NCBI GenBank assembly: GCA_045810625.1
Contig: JBJMVQ010000027.1
Coordinates: 1-64,000 of the forward strand
Length of the DNA stretch: 64,000 nucleotides
Source of the DNA: JACQFZ01 sp045810625
GTDB lineage: Bacteria > Pseudomonadota > Gammaproteobacteria > Acidiferrobacterales > Sulfurifustaceae
Direction: 5' to 3'
Shown here: piece by piece, positions 9,404 through 17,338 of the stretch
Numbering within the stretch: the stretch's first letter is position 1
Layout of the letters: every line of letters starts with the position of its first letter
Notes under the pieces: generated by a model
Seen by the model: only the letters and a program-made list of their open reading frames with translations
Databases searched by the model: none
Told to the model about the DNA's origin: nothing
Made by a program: the position numbers and the translations under genes

Positions 9404-9649
9404 ACGTAACGCTCGATGACTCCTGGCCGAAAACATCGTTGAGAAACTGATATTAACTTTCACCGCAGAGGACGCGGAGGACACAGAGGAAAGCAAAAGA
9501 AGATAAACCGTCAACTAACAACGGGTGATTCAGAAAAGCGTCTTTCCTTGGCGTCCTTCGCGGTTATTATTTCGTTTTTCGCCTTCCTCCGCGTCCTCTG
9601 TGTCCTCTGCGGTAAACGATCGTTCGATCCGCAATATTTCCGCGTTTCG
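9404..9649. repeat. spacer filled with inverted GGACGC-type repeats
   Basis: The spacer between ybbP and ybbA carries ACCGCAGAGGACGCGGAGG at 9462, an inverted match of it ending in CCTCTGCGGT at 9583-9618, and between them the reverse complement of the CGCGAAGGACGCCAAGGAAAG unit (9541-9565). It resembles the element at 58501-58588 and copy 1 at 4981. The two genes are one transcription unit in E. coli, so the element appears inserted inside an operon. Confidence 0.8.
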
Positions 9650-10354
9650 TTAGATGGCAACGACGCGGCCGGCGTCGAGGTAGACGCGGCGCGAGCAGCG
9701 CGCCGCGACGGTCTCGTCGTGCGTCACGAGCACCAGCGTGCTGCCGCGCTCGCGGTTCAGCTCGAACAGCAGCTCGATCACGCGCGCGCCGGTCGCGACG
9801 TCGAGATTGCCGGTCGGCTCGTCGGCGAAGAGAATTTCCGGGGCGAGCGCGAACGCGCGTGCGATGGCGACGCGCTGCTGCTCGCCGCCGGACAATTCGG
9901 TCGGATAGTGCGTGAGGCGCCCGGCGAGACCCACGCGGTCGAGCAGCGCGCGCGCCGCCTGTTCGGGTCGGTCGATGCCGGCCAGCTCGATGGGAAGCAT
10001 GACATTTTCGAGCGCGGTCAATGCCGGCAGCAGATGAAAGCTCTGGAAAACGAATCCGACGCGCCCGGCCCGCACCCGCGCGCGCCCGTCTTCGTCGAGC
10101 GCGGTGAGCGGCGCGCCCGCGAGCCAGACGTCGCCCGCGCTCGGAACATCGAGGCCGGCGAGGAGTCCGAGTAAGGTCGATTTCCCCGAACCCGAGGCGC
10201 CGATGATGGCAACGCTCTCCCCCGCCTTGATCTCGAGCGTGACCGCCGACAAGATGTCGAGCGGTCCTTCCGCCGTCATGACGCGCTTGCTCAGATTAAC
10301 CGCGGAGATGATCGCCCCGTTCGCTCGGCTCTGCATACGCTGGTTTGCGGCCAT
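9650..10354 (-). CDS. ybbA: ABC transporter ATP-binding protein, YbbA-like
   Basis: ATPase of the LolD/MacB-type family: Walker A GASGSGKST, Q-loop VFQSFHLLPALTALEN, signature LSGGEQQR, Walker B ILFADEPTGNLD and the switch histidine in VTHDE. About 234 residues from ATG 10354; ATG 10336 is also possible. It should energise the YbbP-like permease downstream on the same strand. The start region overlaps the start of the divergent tesA gene, an unusually tight divergent pair. Substrate unknown. Confidence 0.9.
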   Translation of the reverse strand: MAANQRMQSRANGAIISAVNLSKRVMTAEGPLDILSAVTLEIKAGESVAIIGASGSGKSTLLGLLAGLDVPSAGDVWLAGAPLTALDEDGRARVRAGRVGFVFQSFHLLPALTALENVMLPIELAGIDRPEQAARALLDRVGLAGRLTHYPTELSGGEQQRVAIARAFALAPEILFADEPTGNLDVATGARVIELLFELNRERGSTLVLVTHDETVAARCSRRVYLDAGRVVAI

Positions 10355-10934
10355 ATCGTTCTTGCTGGTTCTATCCGGCGCGGCGCACGCGCGCACGATC
10401 GTCGTACTCGGCGACAGCCTGAGCTCGGCCTATGGAATGGAGGTCAAGTCCGGTTGGGTTACTCTGCTGCAACAGCGTCTCGACAGCCTGAAGCTTCCTT
10501 ATAAGGTAGTGAACGCCAGCATCAGCGGCGATACCACGGGCGGCGGCCTCGCGCGCCTGCCGCGCGTGCTCGAGCAGCACCGGCCGGACGTCGTCGTCAT
10601 CGAGCTTGGCGGCAACGACGGGCTGCGCGGGCTGCCGCCGGAACAGGCGAAGCGCAATCTGGTGCAGATCGTCTCGCTGTCGCGGGGCGCGGGCGCGAAG
10701 GTGCTGCTTCTTGGCATCCGGCTTCCGCCGAATTATGGCACCGCTTACGCCGAAAGGTTCCATCGAATCTATTTCGATGTCGCCGCTGAAACGCACGCGC
10801 CCCTCGCGCCGTCTTTAATAGACGGTTTAACACCGGACGCCACGAACCTGCAGCCGGATCGGCTCCATCCGACCGCGGCCGCGCAGCCGCGCATCCTCGA
10901 AAACGTCTGGGTAAAGCTGAAACCCCTGCTCTGA
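10308..10934 (+). CDS. tesA: TesA-like periplasmic arylesterase / lysophospholipase
   Basis: SGNH-family hydrolase of about 208 residues. A signal peptide ends near SGAAHA, then follow block I VVLGDSLSSAYGM with the nucleophile serine, block II SISGDTTGGG, block III ELGGNDGLRG and block V DRLHPTAAAQ with the catalytic Asp-His. This is the full catalytic set of E. coli TesA (thioesterase I / protease I / lysophospholipase L1). The ATG at 10278 would add ten residues. It is divergent from and overlapping ybbA, as in enterobacteria. Confidence 0.92.
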   Translation: MIAPFARLCIRWFAAISFLLVLSGAAHARTIVVLGDSLSSAYGMEVKSGWVTLLQQRLDSLKLPYKVVNASISGDTTGGGLARLPRVLEQHRPDVVVIELGGNDGLRGLPPEQAKRNLVQIVSLSRGAGAKVLLLGIRLPPNYGTAYAERFHRIYFDVAAETHAPLAPSLIDGLTPDATNLQPDRLHPTAAAQPRILENVWVKLKPLL

Positions 10935-10935
10935 G

Positions 10936-11709
10936 CTAAAGCTCGTGATCGTAGTCGATCGTGAGCGGCGCGTGGTCCGAAAAACGCTTGCGCTTGTAGA
11001 TGAATTCGGCGCGCGCTTTGGCGGCGATGCCGGGCGTGGCGATCTGATAGTCGATGCGCCATCCGACGTTCTTGGCCCACGCCTGCCCGCGGTTCGACCA
11101 CCAGGTGTACTGCTCCGGCTTGTCGTTGATGCGCCGGAACGTGTCGACATAGCCGAGGTCATCGAACACTTTGGTGAGCCAGGCGCGCTCTTCGGGTAGG
11201 AATCCCGAATTCTTTTGATTCGAGCGCCAGTTCTTAAGGTCGATCTCCTTGTGCGCGATATTCCAGTCGCCGCAAAGTATGTAATCGCGGCCGTTGCCGC
11301 GAAGTTTTCGGAGAAACGGATAGAACTCGTCCATGAAATGGAACTTCACCGCCTGCCGTTCGGGACCGCTCGAACCGGAGGGCAGGTATACGGATACGAC
11401 GCTCACGTTGCCGAAATCGGCCTGAAGGTAACGGCCCTCGACGTCGAAGTCAGGGATGCCGATGCCGAGACGAACGTTATCCGGCTGCTTCTTCGCATAG
11501 ATCGCAACGCCCGCGTAGCCCTTCCTCTCGGAGCAATGAAAGTAAGCGTAATAGCCTTTCGGCCCGAGCATCTGCCGGGTGCATTGGTCTTCCTGCGCGC
11601 GCACTTCCTGCACGCAGACGACGTCGGCGTCCTGGCGGCGCATCCAGTCGAAAAATCCTTTGTTCGCCGCCGAGCGGATGCCGTTCAGGTTGAGCGTAAT
11701 GACGCGCAT
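10936..11709 (-). CDS. xthA: exodeoxyribonuclease III
   Basis: A 257-residue AP endonuclease / 3'-5' exonuclease of base-excision repair. Motifs in order: TLNLNGIRSA with the metal-binding Asn, CVQEVRAQ with the catalytic Glu, GDWNIAH (Asp-Asn), NVGWRIDYQIAT and the terminal SDHAPL Asp-His. Length matches bacterial ExoIII-type enzymes. It lies 16 bases downstream of the ArsR-type regulator on the same strand, so may share its transcript, and ends one base from the convergent tesA stop. Confidence 0.95.
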   Translation of the reverse strand: MRVITLNLNGIRSAANKGFFDWMRRQDADVVCVQEVRAQEDQCTRQMLGPKGYYAYFHCSERKGYAGVAIYAKKQPDNVRLGIGIPDFDVEGRYLQADFGNVSVVSVYLPSGSSGPERQAVKFHFMDEFYPFLRKLRGNGRDYILCGDWNIAHKEIDLKNWRSNQKNSGFLPEERAWLTKVFDDLGYVDTFRRINDKPEQYTWWSNRGQAWAKNVGWRIDYQIATPGIAAKARAEFIYKRKRFSDHAPLTIDYDHEL

Positions 11710-11725
11710 CGGTCGAGGTGCGGGG

Positions 11726-12445
11726 TCAGGCGGCCGGCGTCAGCGAAATACCGAATTCTTTCTTGAGCGCGCGATAACCCGCGGACGTTACCGAGACGAC
11801 GCGCGAGCGTTGTTTGCGCTCGATCCAGCCGAGTACGACGAGACGCTGCGCGACGGCGGTCCCGAGCGCACCGGCCAGGTGATCCTTGCGTTCGCTCCAG
11901 TCGAGGCAGCGATAAGCGAACTGGCGCCGGTGGCGACGCAGCGCCGGCAAATCGATGCCGAACGATGCGAACCAGCGCTCGCCCTTGCGCGTGACCACGT
12001 ACGCCTTGTTCTGCACGGCCAGCACTCCGCGCCCCGCAAGAGCGGCGGTGAGCCGCGTGCCGAGCTCGCCCGCGAGGTGGTCGTAACAGAATCGCGCCAC
12101 GCGAATCGGTTCCCGGCTTGGGACGGCGTCGCTTTTCGGTCGAGGTGCGACGACCATGAACGACTCGATCAGCTGCGCGACATCGTCCGAGGCCAAGCGA
12201 AAATACTTGTGCCGGCCTTGCGCAACCGAGCTGAGCAACCCGTCGCCCTCGAGTCGACGCAAGTGCGCGGTCGCTGTAGCGGGCTCGACGCCGGCGCCGT
12301 ACGCGAGTTCCTTGGCGGTCAGCGCCCGGCCTTCCGTGAGGAGCGCGAGCATGCGGATACGCGTTGCGTCGCCGATCGTCCGCGCCAACCGGCTGATGTC
12401 CGGGCCTTCATCCATTGTTTGATGGTAAGCAAACTGTTGATACAT
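11726..12445 (-). CDS. ArsR-type winged-helix transcriptional regulator
   Basis: Predicted 239-residue regulator. The N-terminal half is an ArsR winged helix: SRLARTIGDATRIRMLALL, then the helix-turn-helix LTAKELAYGAGVEPATATAHLRRLEGDGLL and a wing QGRHKYFRLAS. No CxC metal site is visible, so it is not an obvious metal sensor. The C-terminal 130 residues are an extra domain (FCYDHLAGELG... RCLDWSERKDHLAGALG) seen in a subgroup of larger ArsR-like regulators. ATG 12445 follows a GAGGG ribosome-binding site. It is divergent from a cytochrome P450 gene across 150 bases, a common regulator-target layout; control of that gene is inference. Confidence 0.85.
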   Translation of the reverse strand: MYQQFAYHQTMDEGPDISRLARTIGDATRIRMLALLTEGRALTAKELAYGAGVEPATATAHLRRLEGDGLLSSVAQGRHKYFRLASDDVAQLIESFMVVAPRPKSDAVPSREPIRVARFCYDHLAGELGTRLTAALAGRGVLAVQNKAYVVTRKGERWFASFGIDLPALRRHRRQFAYRCLDWSERKDHLAGALGTAVAQRLVVLGWIERKQRSRVVSVTSAGYRALKKEFGISLTPAA

Positions 12446-12595
12446 GACAACCCTCGTCCCGCCCTTCATCATGCGCACTCGGGGGACGGCGGAACGCGAT
12501 AACGACAAGCCATCCCGCAACTTGGTTCAACTCGTTCGCGCATGCGATCGCGACGCGATCGACACCGCGGCGAATTTCTAGAAGGATGAGCCACC

Positions 12596-13804
12596 ATGAG
12601 CGTTACGCCGAACGCAAACACATTTCCCAGTGATCCGGTCGCGGCCGTTACGCATCGCGATCCCTATCCCTATTACGCAGACTTGGTCGCGACGAAGCCG
12701 CTGTATCGCGACTCCGCACTCGGGCTCTGGGTCGCCTCGAGCGCGCACGCCGTCACCGCCGCGCTCACGCACGAAGCTTGCCGCGTGCGACCGGCCGCCG
12801 AGCCCGTCCCGCGCGCCATTGCCGATTCGCCGGCCGGCGAAATCTTCGGCCGTCTCGTGCGCATGAACGACGGCCCGGGCCATTGCCCGTTCAAGACAGC
12901 CGTTGCCGCAGCGCTGGCATCGCTCGAACCGGCCGAGGTGATGGAACGAGCCCAAACCTGCGCCGAGGCAATCGCGCAGGAGCTGCAACCCACCGCGAAT
13001 CCGGCCGCGCTGACAGACTTCGCCTTTCGTCTGTCCGCGCACGTCATGGGAAGCCTGCTCGGCGTGCCGCGCGAGAAGCTGAATCAAACCGCGCAGTGGG
13101 TCGGCGATTTCGTGCGATGCGTGTTTCCGGGCGGCACAACCGACGACGTCGAGCGCGGCAAGCTCGCCGCCGCAGCGTTACTGGAATTGTTCGGCGACGT
13201 CTACGCTTGCGGCCGCGCGCGTCCCGGCACGGGATTGCTCACGACGCTCACGCACGAAGCCGAACGTGTGGGCCGTGCCGCGGCGGACGTAATCATCGCC
13301 AATAGCATCGGTTTCTTGTCGCAAGCTTACGAGGCCACCGCCGGATTGATCGGGAACAGCCTGCTCGCGCTCGCCGCGCGCCCGGAATTGCGCGAGCGAA
13401 TCGCAAACGAACGCGCAGGCGCCCGCGAAATGATCCTCGAAGTTTTGCGCTACGATCCGCCCACGCACAACACCCGCCGTTTCCTGGCGCAAGACGCGAA
13501 CGTGGCGGGGCAAGACATGAAGGCGGGCGACGCGATCCTGGTGGTGCTCGCGGCCGCCAATCGCGATCCGGCGGCGAATCCCGAGCCGCATCGCTTCGAG
13601 CCGTCGCGACGCGAGCGGCGTTTGTACACCTTCGGCGCCGGTGTGCACAGTTGTCCGGGCGACCTGTACGCGATCGCGATTGCCGAAGCGGCCGTGCTGC
13701 ACCTGCTCGACGCCGGATTGGACGTCGACCGGATGACGGCGGAGATCGCTTATCGACCCTCGGCCAACACGCGCATCCCACTCTTTGGTGGCCGGCGAGC
13801 GTAA
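12596..13804 (+). CDS. cytochrome P450
   Basis: A 402-residue soluble bacterial P450. The haem loop FGAGVHSCPG places the proximal cysteine at residue 353. The K-helix ExxR is E282-V-L-R285 within EVLRYDPP. The N-terminus has DPYPYYADL, as in many bacterial class I enzymes. The I-helix reads SQAYEATAG (242-250), so the acid (E246) and threonine (T248) are separated by one alanine instead of being adjacent. Ribosome-binding site AAGGATGAG. No ferredoxin or reductase gene is nearby, so partners must be encoded elsewhere. Substrate unknown. Confidence 0.92.
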   Translation: MSVTPNANTFPSDPVAAVTHRDPYPYYADLVATKPLYRDSALGLWVASSAHAVTAALTHEACRVRPAAEPVPRAIADSPAGEIFGRLVRMNDGPGHCPFKTAVAAALASLEPAEVMERAQTCAEAIAQELQPTANPAALTDFAFRLSAHVMGSLLGVPREKLNQTAQWVGDFVRCVFPGGTTDDVERGKLAAAALLELFGDVYACGRARPGTGLLTTLTHEAERVGRAAADVIIANSIGFLSQAYEATAGLIGNSLLALAARPELRERIANERAGAREMILEVLRYDPPTHNTRRFLAQDANVAGQDMKAGDAILVVLAAANRDPAANPEPHRFEPSRRERRLYTFGAGVHSCPGDLYAIAIAEAAVLHLLDAGLDVDRMTAEIAYRPSANTRIPLFGGRRA

Positions 13805-13895
13805 GACACCAAGCTTCGGCGAAGCACTGCGACGAACGCCAAATGCGGAAAATGACGAGCGCGGTCTTTCGCCGCGTCCTGCTAGAATGCGCGGC

Positions 13896-14537
13896 ATGAA
13901 AGACCACCAACGCGCATTTCTCGACATGGCGCTCGCCTGCGATGCGCTGCGCTTCGGCCGCTTCACGCTGAAGTCCGGGCGCGTCAGTCCGTATTTCTTC
14001 AACAGCGGGTTGTTCAACACGGGCGCGCGTCTGGCGCAGCTCGGACGTTTCTACGCCGCGGCGATTGCCGATGCCGGCGTCGGCTTCGACATGCTCTACG
14101 GCCCCGCCTACAAGGGCATCCCGCTCGCGTCCGCCGTCGCCATCGGCTTCGCCGAACATTTCGGCCGCGATCTGCCGTACGCGTTCAATCGAAAGGAAGC
14201 GAAAGATCACGGCGAGGGCGGCAACATCATCGGCACCGCGCTGCACGGCAAGGTGCTGATCGTCGATGACGTGATATCGGCGGGCACGTCGGTGCGTGAA
14301 TCGGTAGAGATCATCCGCGGCGCCGGCGCGACGCCGGCCGGGGTCGCCATCGCGCTCGATCGGCAGGAACGCGGCCAGGGCGCGCTCTCGGCGGTCCAGG
14401 AAGTCGAGCGGGAGTTCGGCTTGTGCGTCGTGAGTATCGCGAACCTGGATACGCTGCTCGCGTACTTACAGCAGAAAGAAAGTCTGCACACAAACCTGCC
14501 GGCGATCCGCGAGTACCGCGCGCAATACGGCGTGTAA
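13896..14537 (+). CDS. pyrE: orotate phosphoribosyltransferase
   Basis: A 213-residue enzyme of pyrimidine synthesis joining orotate to PRPP to give OMP. The sequence tracks the E. coli protein closely: TLKSGRVSPYFFNSGLFNTG, GPAYKGIPLA, FNRKEAKDHGEGG and the PRPP loop VLIVDDVISAGTSVRES, with the same length when started at ATG 13896. An ATG nine bases earlier (13887) is the alternative. It is convergent with the bactofilin gene. Confidence 0.96.
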   Translation: MKDHQRAFLDMALACDALRFGRFTLKSGRVSPYFFNSGLFNTGARLAQLGRFYAAAIADAGVGFDMLYGPAYKGIPLASAVAIGFAEHFGRDLPYAFNRKEAKDHGEGGNIIGTALHGKVLIVDDVISAGTSVRESVEIIRGAGATPAGVAIALDRQERGQGALSAVQEVEREFGLCVVSIANLDTLLAYLQQKESLHTNLPAIREYRAQYGV

Positions 14538-14556
14538 CGCCGCGTGCGGCGAGCGA

Positions 14557-14970
14557 TCAGCCCGAACGCTTCTCGGTAAAACGCGTGATCTGCGCCCGCG
14601 GTCGGCGCCGGATGGCGCCTTCGTAGAGCGCGCCTTGCGCGAGCGCGATCACCGGGCTGGCGATATCGCCGCGGATGCGCGCCGTCGACTGCAGCTCGAG
14701 CTTGGCGCTCGCGTAAACATCGCCGATCACCTCGCCCGCGATGACGACGTGCGTTGCGCTGATGTCGCCGTTCCAACACGCAGTTTGCTGCAAGACAAGG
14801 TGACCCACGATCTCGCAGCGCCCCCGCACCTCGCCCTTCACGAGATAGTTGGCTTCACCGGTCAGGTCACCACGGTAGACAGCGTGCTCGCCGAGGACGG
14901 TTCCGAATTCAATGCGGTCTAGCGAGCGGCGATTCTTTTTGCGGCCAAAGAGCTTGGTGCCGATCTTCAT
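14557..14970 (-). CDS. bactofilin-family cytoskeletal protein
   Basis: A 137-residue bactofilin (polymer-forming cytoskeletal family, DUF583). A basic N-terminal tail (KLFGRKKNRR) is followed by a right-handed beta-helix made of short repeating strands: GEHAVYRGDLTGEANYLVKGEVRG, then the GHLVLQQTACWNGDISA and VIAGEVIGDVYASAKLELQ rungs. Such proteins form nucleotide-free filaments involved in shape, stalks or polar organisation. No M23 peptidase partner gene is next to it. ATG 14970 is chosen because upstream codons lack family similarity. Confidence 0.9.
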   Translation of the reverse strand: MKIGTKLFGRKKNRRSLDRIEFGTVLGEHAVYRGDLTGEANYLVKGEVRGRCEIVGHLVLQQTACWNGDISATHVVIAGEVIGDVYASAKLELQSTARIRGDIASPVIALAQGALYEGAIRRRPRAQITRFTEKRSG

Positions 14971-15166
14971 GGGTGCGCGCACATTACGCCCAAACCGCGC
15001 GCAGCCGCAAGTTGCGCCCATCGGCCCGACCTTCGCGCTCGGTCCGTCGATCCGGCCGTCTTTCCTTGGCGATCGCGCGTTTAACGCTAAACCGCGATCG
15101 GAGCACGTTTGACAGTCTCTTGCGGCCGCCTATCTTGAAAATGACCCCTTTCACGGCCGACGTCTT

Positions 15167-15829
15167 ATGAACAAGCTCTCGCTTCGCCTGTTACTGATGA
15201 CACTGTCGCTCCTGGCCGCCGCACCCGCGCTTGTCGCCGGCGCGGACAAAAAGGACGACGTCAAAGGCATCAAGAAGTGTCGCGACGCCGCCGGCAAGTG
15301 GCACTACGGCGACGACGCGGACGAAGCCTGTGCGCAATCCCAAGTGACCGTGATGAGCAACCAGGGCCTTGCGAAGAAGGAGATCGCCGCGCCGCTCACG
15401 GCCGAGCAACTGAAACAGCGCGAGCAGCAGGAAACCGACTCGCAGCGCGCCCAGGAACGCGTGCGCCAGGACCAGCTGCTGCTCAGCACGTACGCAAACG
15501 AAGAAGACATCACCTACATACGCGATCGAAAGATTGCGCAGATCGATTCGGTGATTCGTGCAAGCACCGACACGCTCAACCCGTTGCGCAAAACCCTCGC
15601 CCGCCTCGAAGCGCAAGCCGACGCCGAGCAGAAAGCCGGCGCCGTCTCCAACCAGACGACGAAGGCGCTGGAGCAGACGCGGCGGCAAATCGCCAAGCAC
15701 GAAGGCGTGATCGCGCAGAAGGAGGAGGAAAAGCAGCAGCTCCGCACGCGCGCCGACCAGGAACTGACCCGCTACCGCGCGCTTAAGGCGAAAGCCGCCC
15801 AGGCGCCGACGACAGCCTCGAAGCACTGA
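15167..15829 (+). CDS. exported DUF4124-like coiled-coil protein
   Basis: A 220-residue protein with a clear signal peptide (hydrophobic residues about 6-24, ending near LVAGA). A short DUF4124-like segment follows (KKCRDAAGKWHYGDDADEAC), containing two cysteines that could pair. From residue about 75 to the C-terminus it is charged and rich in Gln, Glu, Lys and Ala, predicted coiled coil. It probably lies in the periplasm. It is divergent from the bactofilin gene. Function unknown. Confidence 0.8.
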   Translation: MNKLSLRLLLMTLSLLAAAPALVAGADKKDDVKGIKKCRDAAGKWHYGDDADEACAQSQVTVMSNQGLAKKEIAAPLTAEQLKQREQQETDSQRAQERVRQDQLLLSTYANEEDITYIRDRKIAQIDSVIRASTDTLNPLRKTLARLEAQADAEQKAGAVSNQTTKALEQTRRQIAKHEGVIAQKEEEKQQLRTRADQELTRYRALKAKAAQAPTTASKH

Positions 15830-15902
15830 TGCGACCGTACAGCCGGGAGGAATAACCAAATTCCGGATTCGGCTTAACCCACCGCTCATCCTGCTCTAAA
15901 AT

Positions 15903-15945
15903 GCCCGCGCGCCCTGCCATGGATTAGGCCGCGGGCGTTGTTTTT
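15903..15945 (+). terminator. hairpin with U-rich tail in front of sat
   Basis: GCCCGC at 15903-15908 pairs with GCGGGC at 15931-15936, with an inner GCC/GGC pair, and GTTGTTTTT follows. It could end the upstream coiled-coil protein transcript. A TCTAAAAT sequence just before it might be a -10 element, in which case the hairpin lies in the sat leader. Confidence 0.45.
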
Positions 15946-15985
15946 CACTCAAACGGGCAACGCAACTCCCATAAGGACATCTTCC

Positions 15986-17203
15986 ATGGCTGAATTGGTC
16001 AAACCGCACGGCGGCGGCGCGCTCAAGCCGCTGCTCCTCGAAGGCGAAGCGCGCGGCGCCGAGCTCGCGCGGGCAAAATCGTTCAAACACATCCGCATCA
16101 GCTCGCGCGAAACCGGCGACCTCATCATGCTCGGCATCGGCGGCTTCACGCCGCTCACGGGGTTCATGGGACACGCCGATTGGAAAGGCGTGTGCGACGA
16201 GATGCGCCTCGCGAACGGACTCTTCTGGCCGATTCCGATTACGTTGTCGACCGACAAGGCGACCGCGGACGGAATCAGCGCGAACGCCGAGGTCGCGCTC
16301 GTCGACGGCGAGTCCGGCGAGATCATGGCGACCATGACGGTCGTCGAAAAATACGTGATCGACAAGGCGCACGAATGCCGCACGGTGTTCAAGACCACGG
16401 ACGCCGAGCACCCGGGCGTCAAGATGGTTCAGGAGCAGGGCGAGGTGAACCTCGCGGGCCCGGTCAAGGTGTTGTCCCAGGGAGAGTTTCCGCGCAAGTA
16501 CGCCGACACCTACATGACGCCGGCGCAGACGCGCGCGTTGTTCCAGTCCAAAGGCTGGTCGACGATCGCCGCGTTCCAGACGCGCAACCCGATGCACCGC
16601 TCGCACGAGTACCTCGCCAAAGTCGCGGTCGAGATCTGCGACGGCGTGATGATCCATTCGCTGCTCGGCAAGGTGAAGCCCGGGGACATTCCGGCCGAAG
16701 TGCGCTCGCGCGCGATCGCGGCGCTGATCGACAAGTACTTCGTGAAGAACACCGTCGTACAGTCCGGCTATCCGCTCGACATGCGCTACGCCGGGCCGCG
16801 CGAAGCGCTGCTGCACGCTCTGTTCCGCCAGAATTACGGCTGCTCGCATCTTATCGTCGGGCGCGACCATGCCGGCGTCGGCAGCTACTACGGACCGTTC
16901 GATGCGCAGCACATCTTCAACGAAATCCCGAAGAACGCGCTCGAGACCAAACCGCTCAAAATCGACTGGACGTTCTGGTGCTACCAGTGCGGCGGCATGG
17001 CGTCGGCGCGCACCTGCCCGCACGAGGAGAAAGACCGCCTGCTCCTCTCCGGGACCAAGCTGCGCAAGATGCTATCGGAAGGCGGCGAGGTGCCGGCCGA
17101 ATTCTCGCGGCCGGAAGTGCTCGCGATCCTGCGCGAGTACTACGCGAGTCTCGCCGAGCACGAGAAGGTGGAAGTAAAACTCACCGGCCATTCGGCGCGC
17201 TGA
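15986..17203 (+). CDS. sat: ATP sulfurylase (sulfate adenylyltransferase), dissimilatory type
   Basis: A 405-residue homo-oligomeric Sat that interconverts sulfate plus ATP with APS plus pyrophosphate. In sulfur oxidisers it runs in reverse to make ATP from APS. Motifs: QTRNPMHRSHE (198-208) with the nucleotide-binding histidines, GRDHAG (292-297), and a C-terminal cysteine cluster at residues 332, 335 and 344 (WCYQCGG ... RTCPH) like the metal site of archaeal and sulfur-oxidiser enzymes. It is not the CysD/CysN type. ATG 15986 follows an AAGGA site. No aprAB, dsr or cys genes are adjacent, so direction in vivo cannot be decided here. Confidence 0.93.
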   Translation: MAELVKPHGGGALKPLLLEGEARGAELARAKSFKHIRISSRETGDLIMLGIGGFTPLTGFMGHADWKGVCDEMRLANGLFWPIPITLSTDKATADGISANAEVALVDGESGEIMATMTVVEKYVIDKAHECRTVFKTTDAEHPGVKMVQEQGEVNLAGPVKVLSQGEFPRKYADTYMTPAQTRALFQSKGWSTIAAFQTRNPMHRSHEYLAKVAVEICDGVMIHSLLGKVKPGDIPAEVRSRAIAALIDKYFVKNTVVQSGYPLDMRYAGPREALLHALFRQNYGCSHLIVGRDHAGVGSYYGPFDAQHIFNEIPKNALETKPLKIDWTFWCYQCGGMASARTCPHEEKDRLLLSGTKLRKMLSEGGEVPAEFSRPEVLAILREYYASLAEHEKVEVKLTGHSAR

Positions 17204-17280
17204 ACGCGCCACGCCGCCCGCTACGCCGCGGGAACAACGCCGCGGCGAGCGTCGGCCCACCCTTACTGGCGTTTCCGGAG

Positions 17281-17318
17281 AAAAAGTAAATCGGCGGAGT
17301 CCATTCCTGGACCCCGCC
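17281..17318 (-). terminator. rho-independent terminator of the repeat lipoprotein gene
   Basis: On the minus strand GGCGGGGTCCA and TGGACTCCGCC form a nearly perfect 11-bp stem with an AGGA-type loop (17293-17318), followed by GATTTACTTTTT. It sits 20 bases beyond the lipoprotein stop. The plus strand lacks a T-run, so it serves the minus strand. Confidence 0.8.
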
Positions 17319-17338
17319 GACCTTACGGCGCTGGTTTT

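Noticed and set aside
9404..9514. N-terminal extension of YbbP
   Set aside because: The 37 extra residues translate an interspersed repeat and would precede the conserved start of the family.
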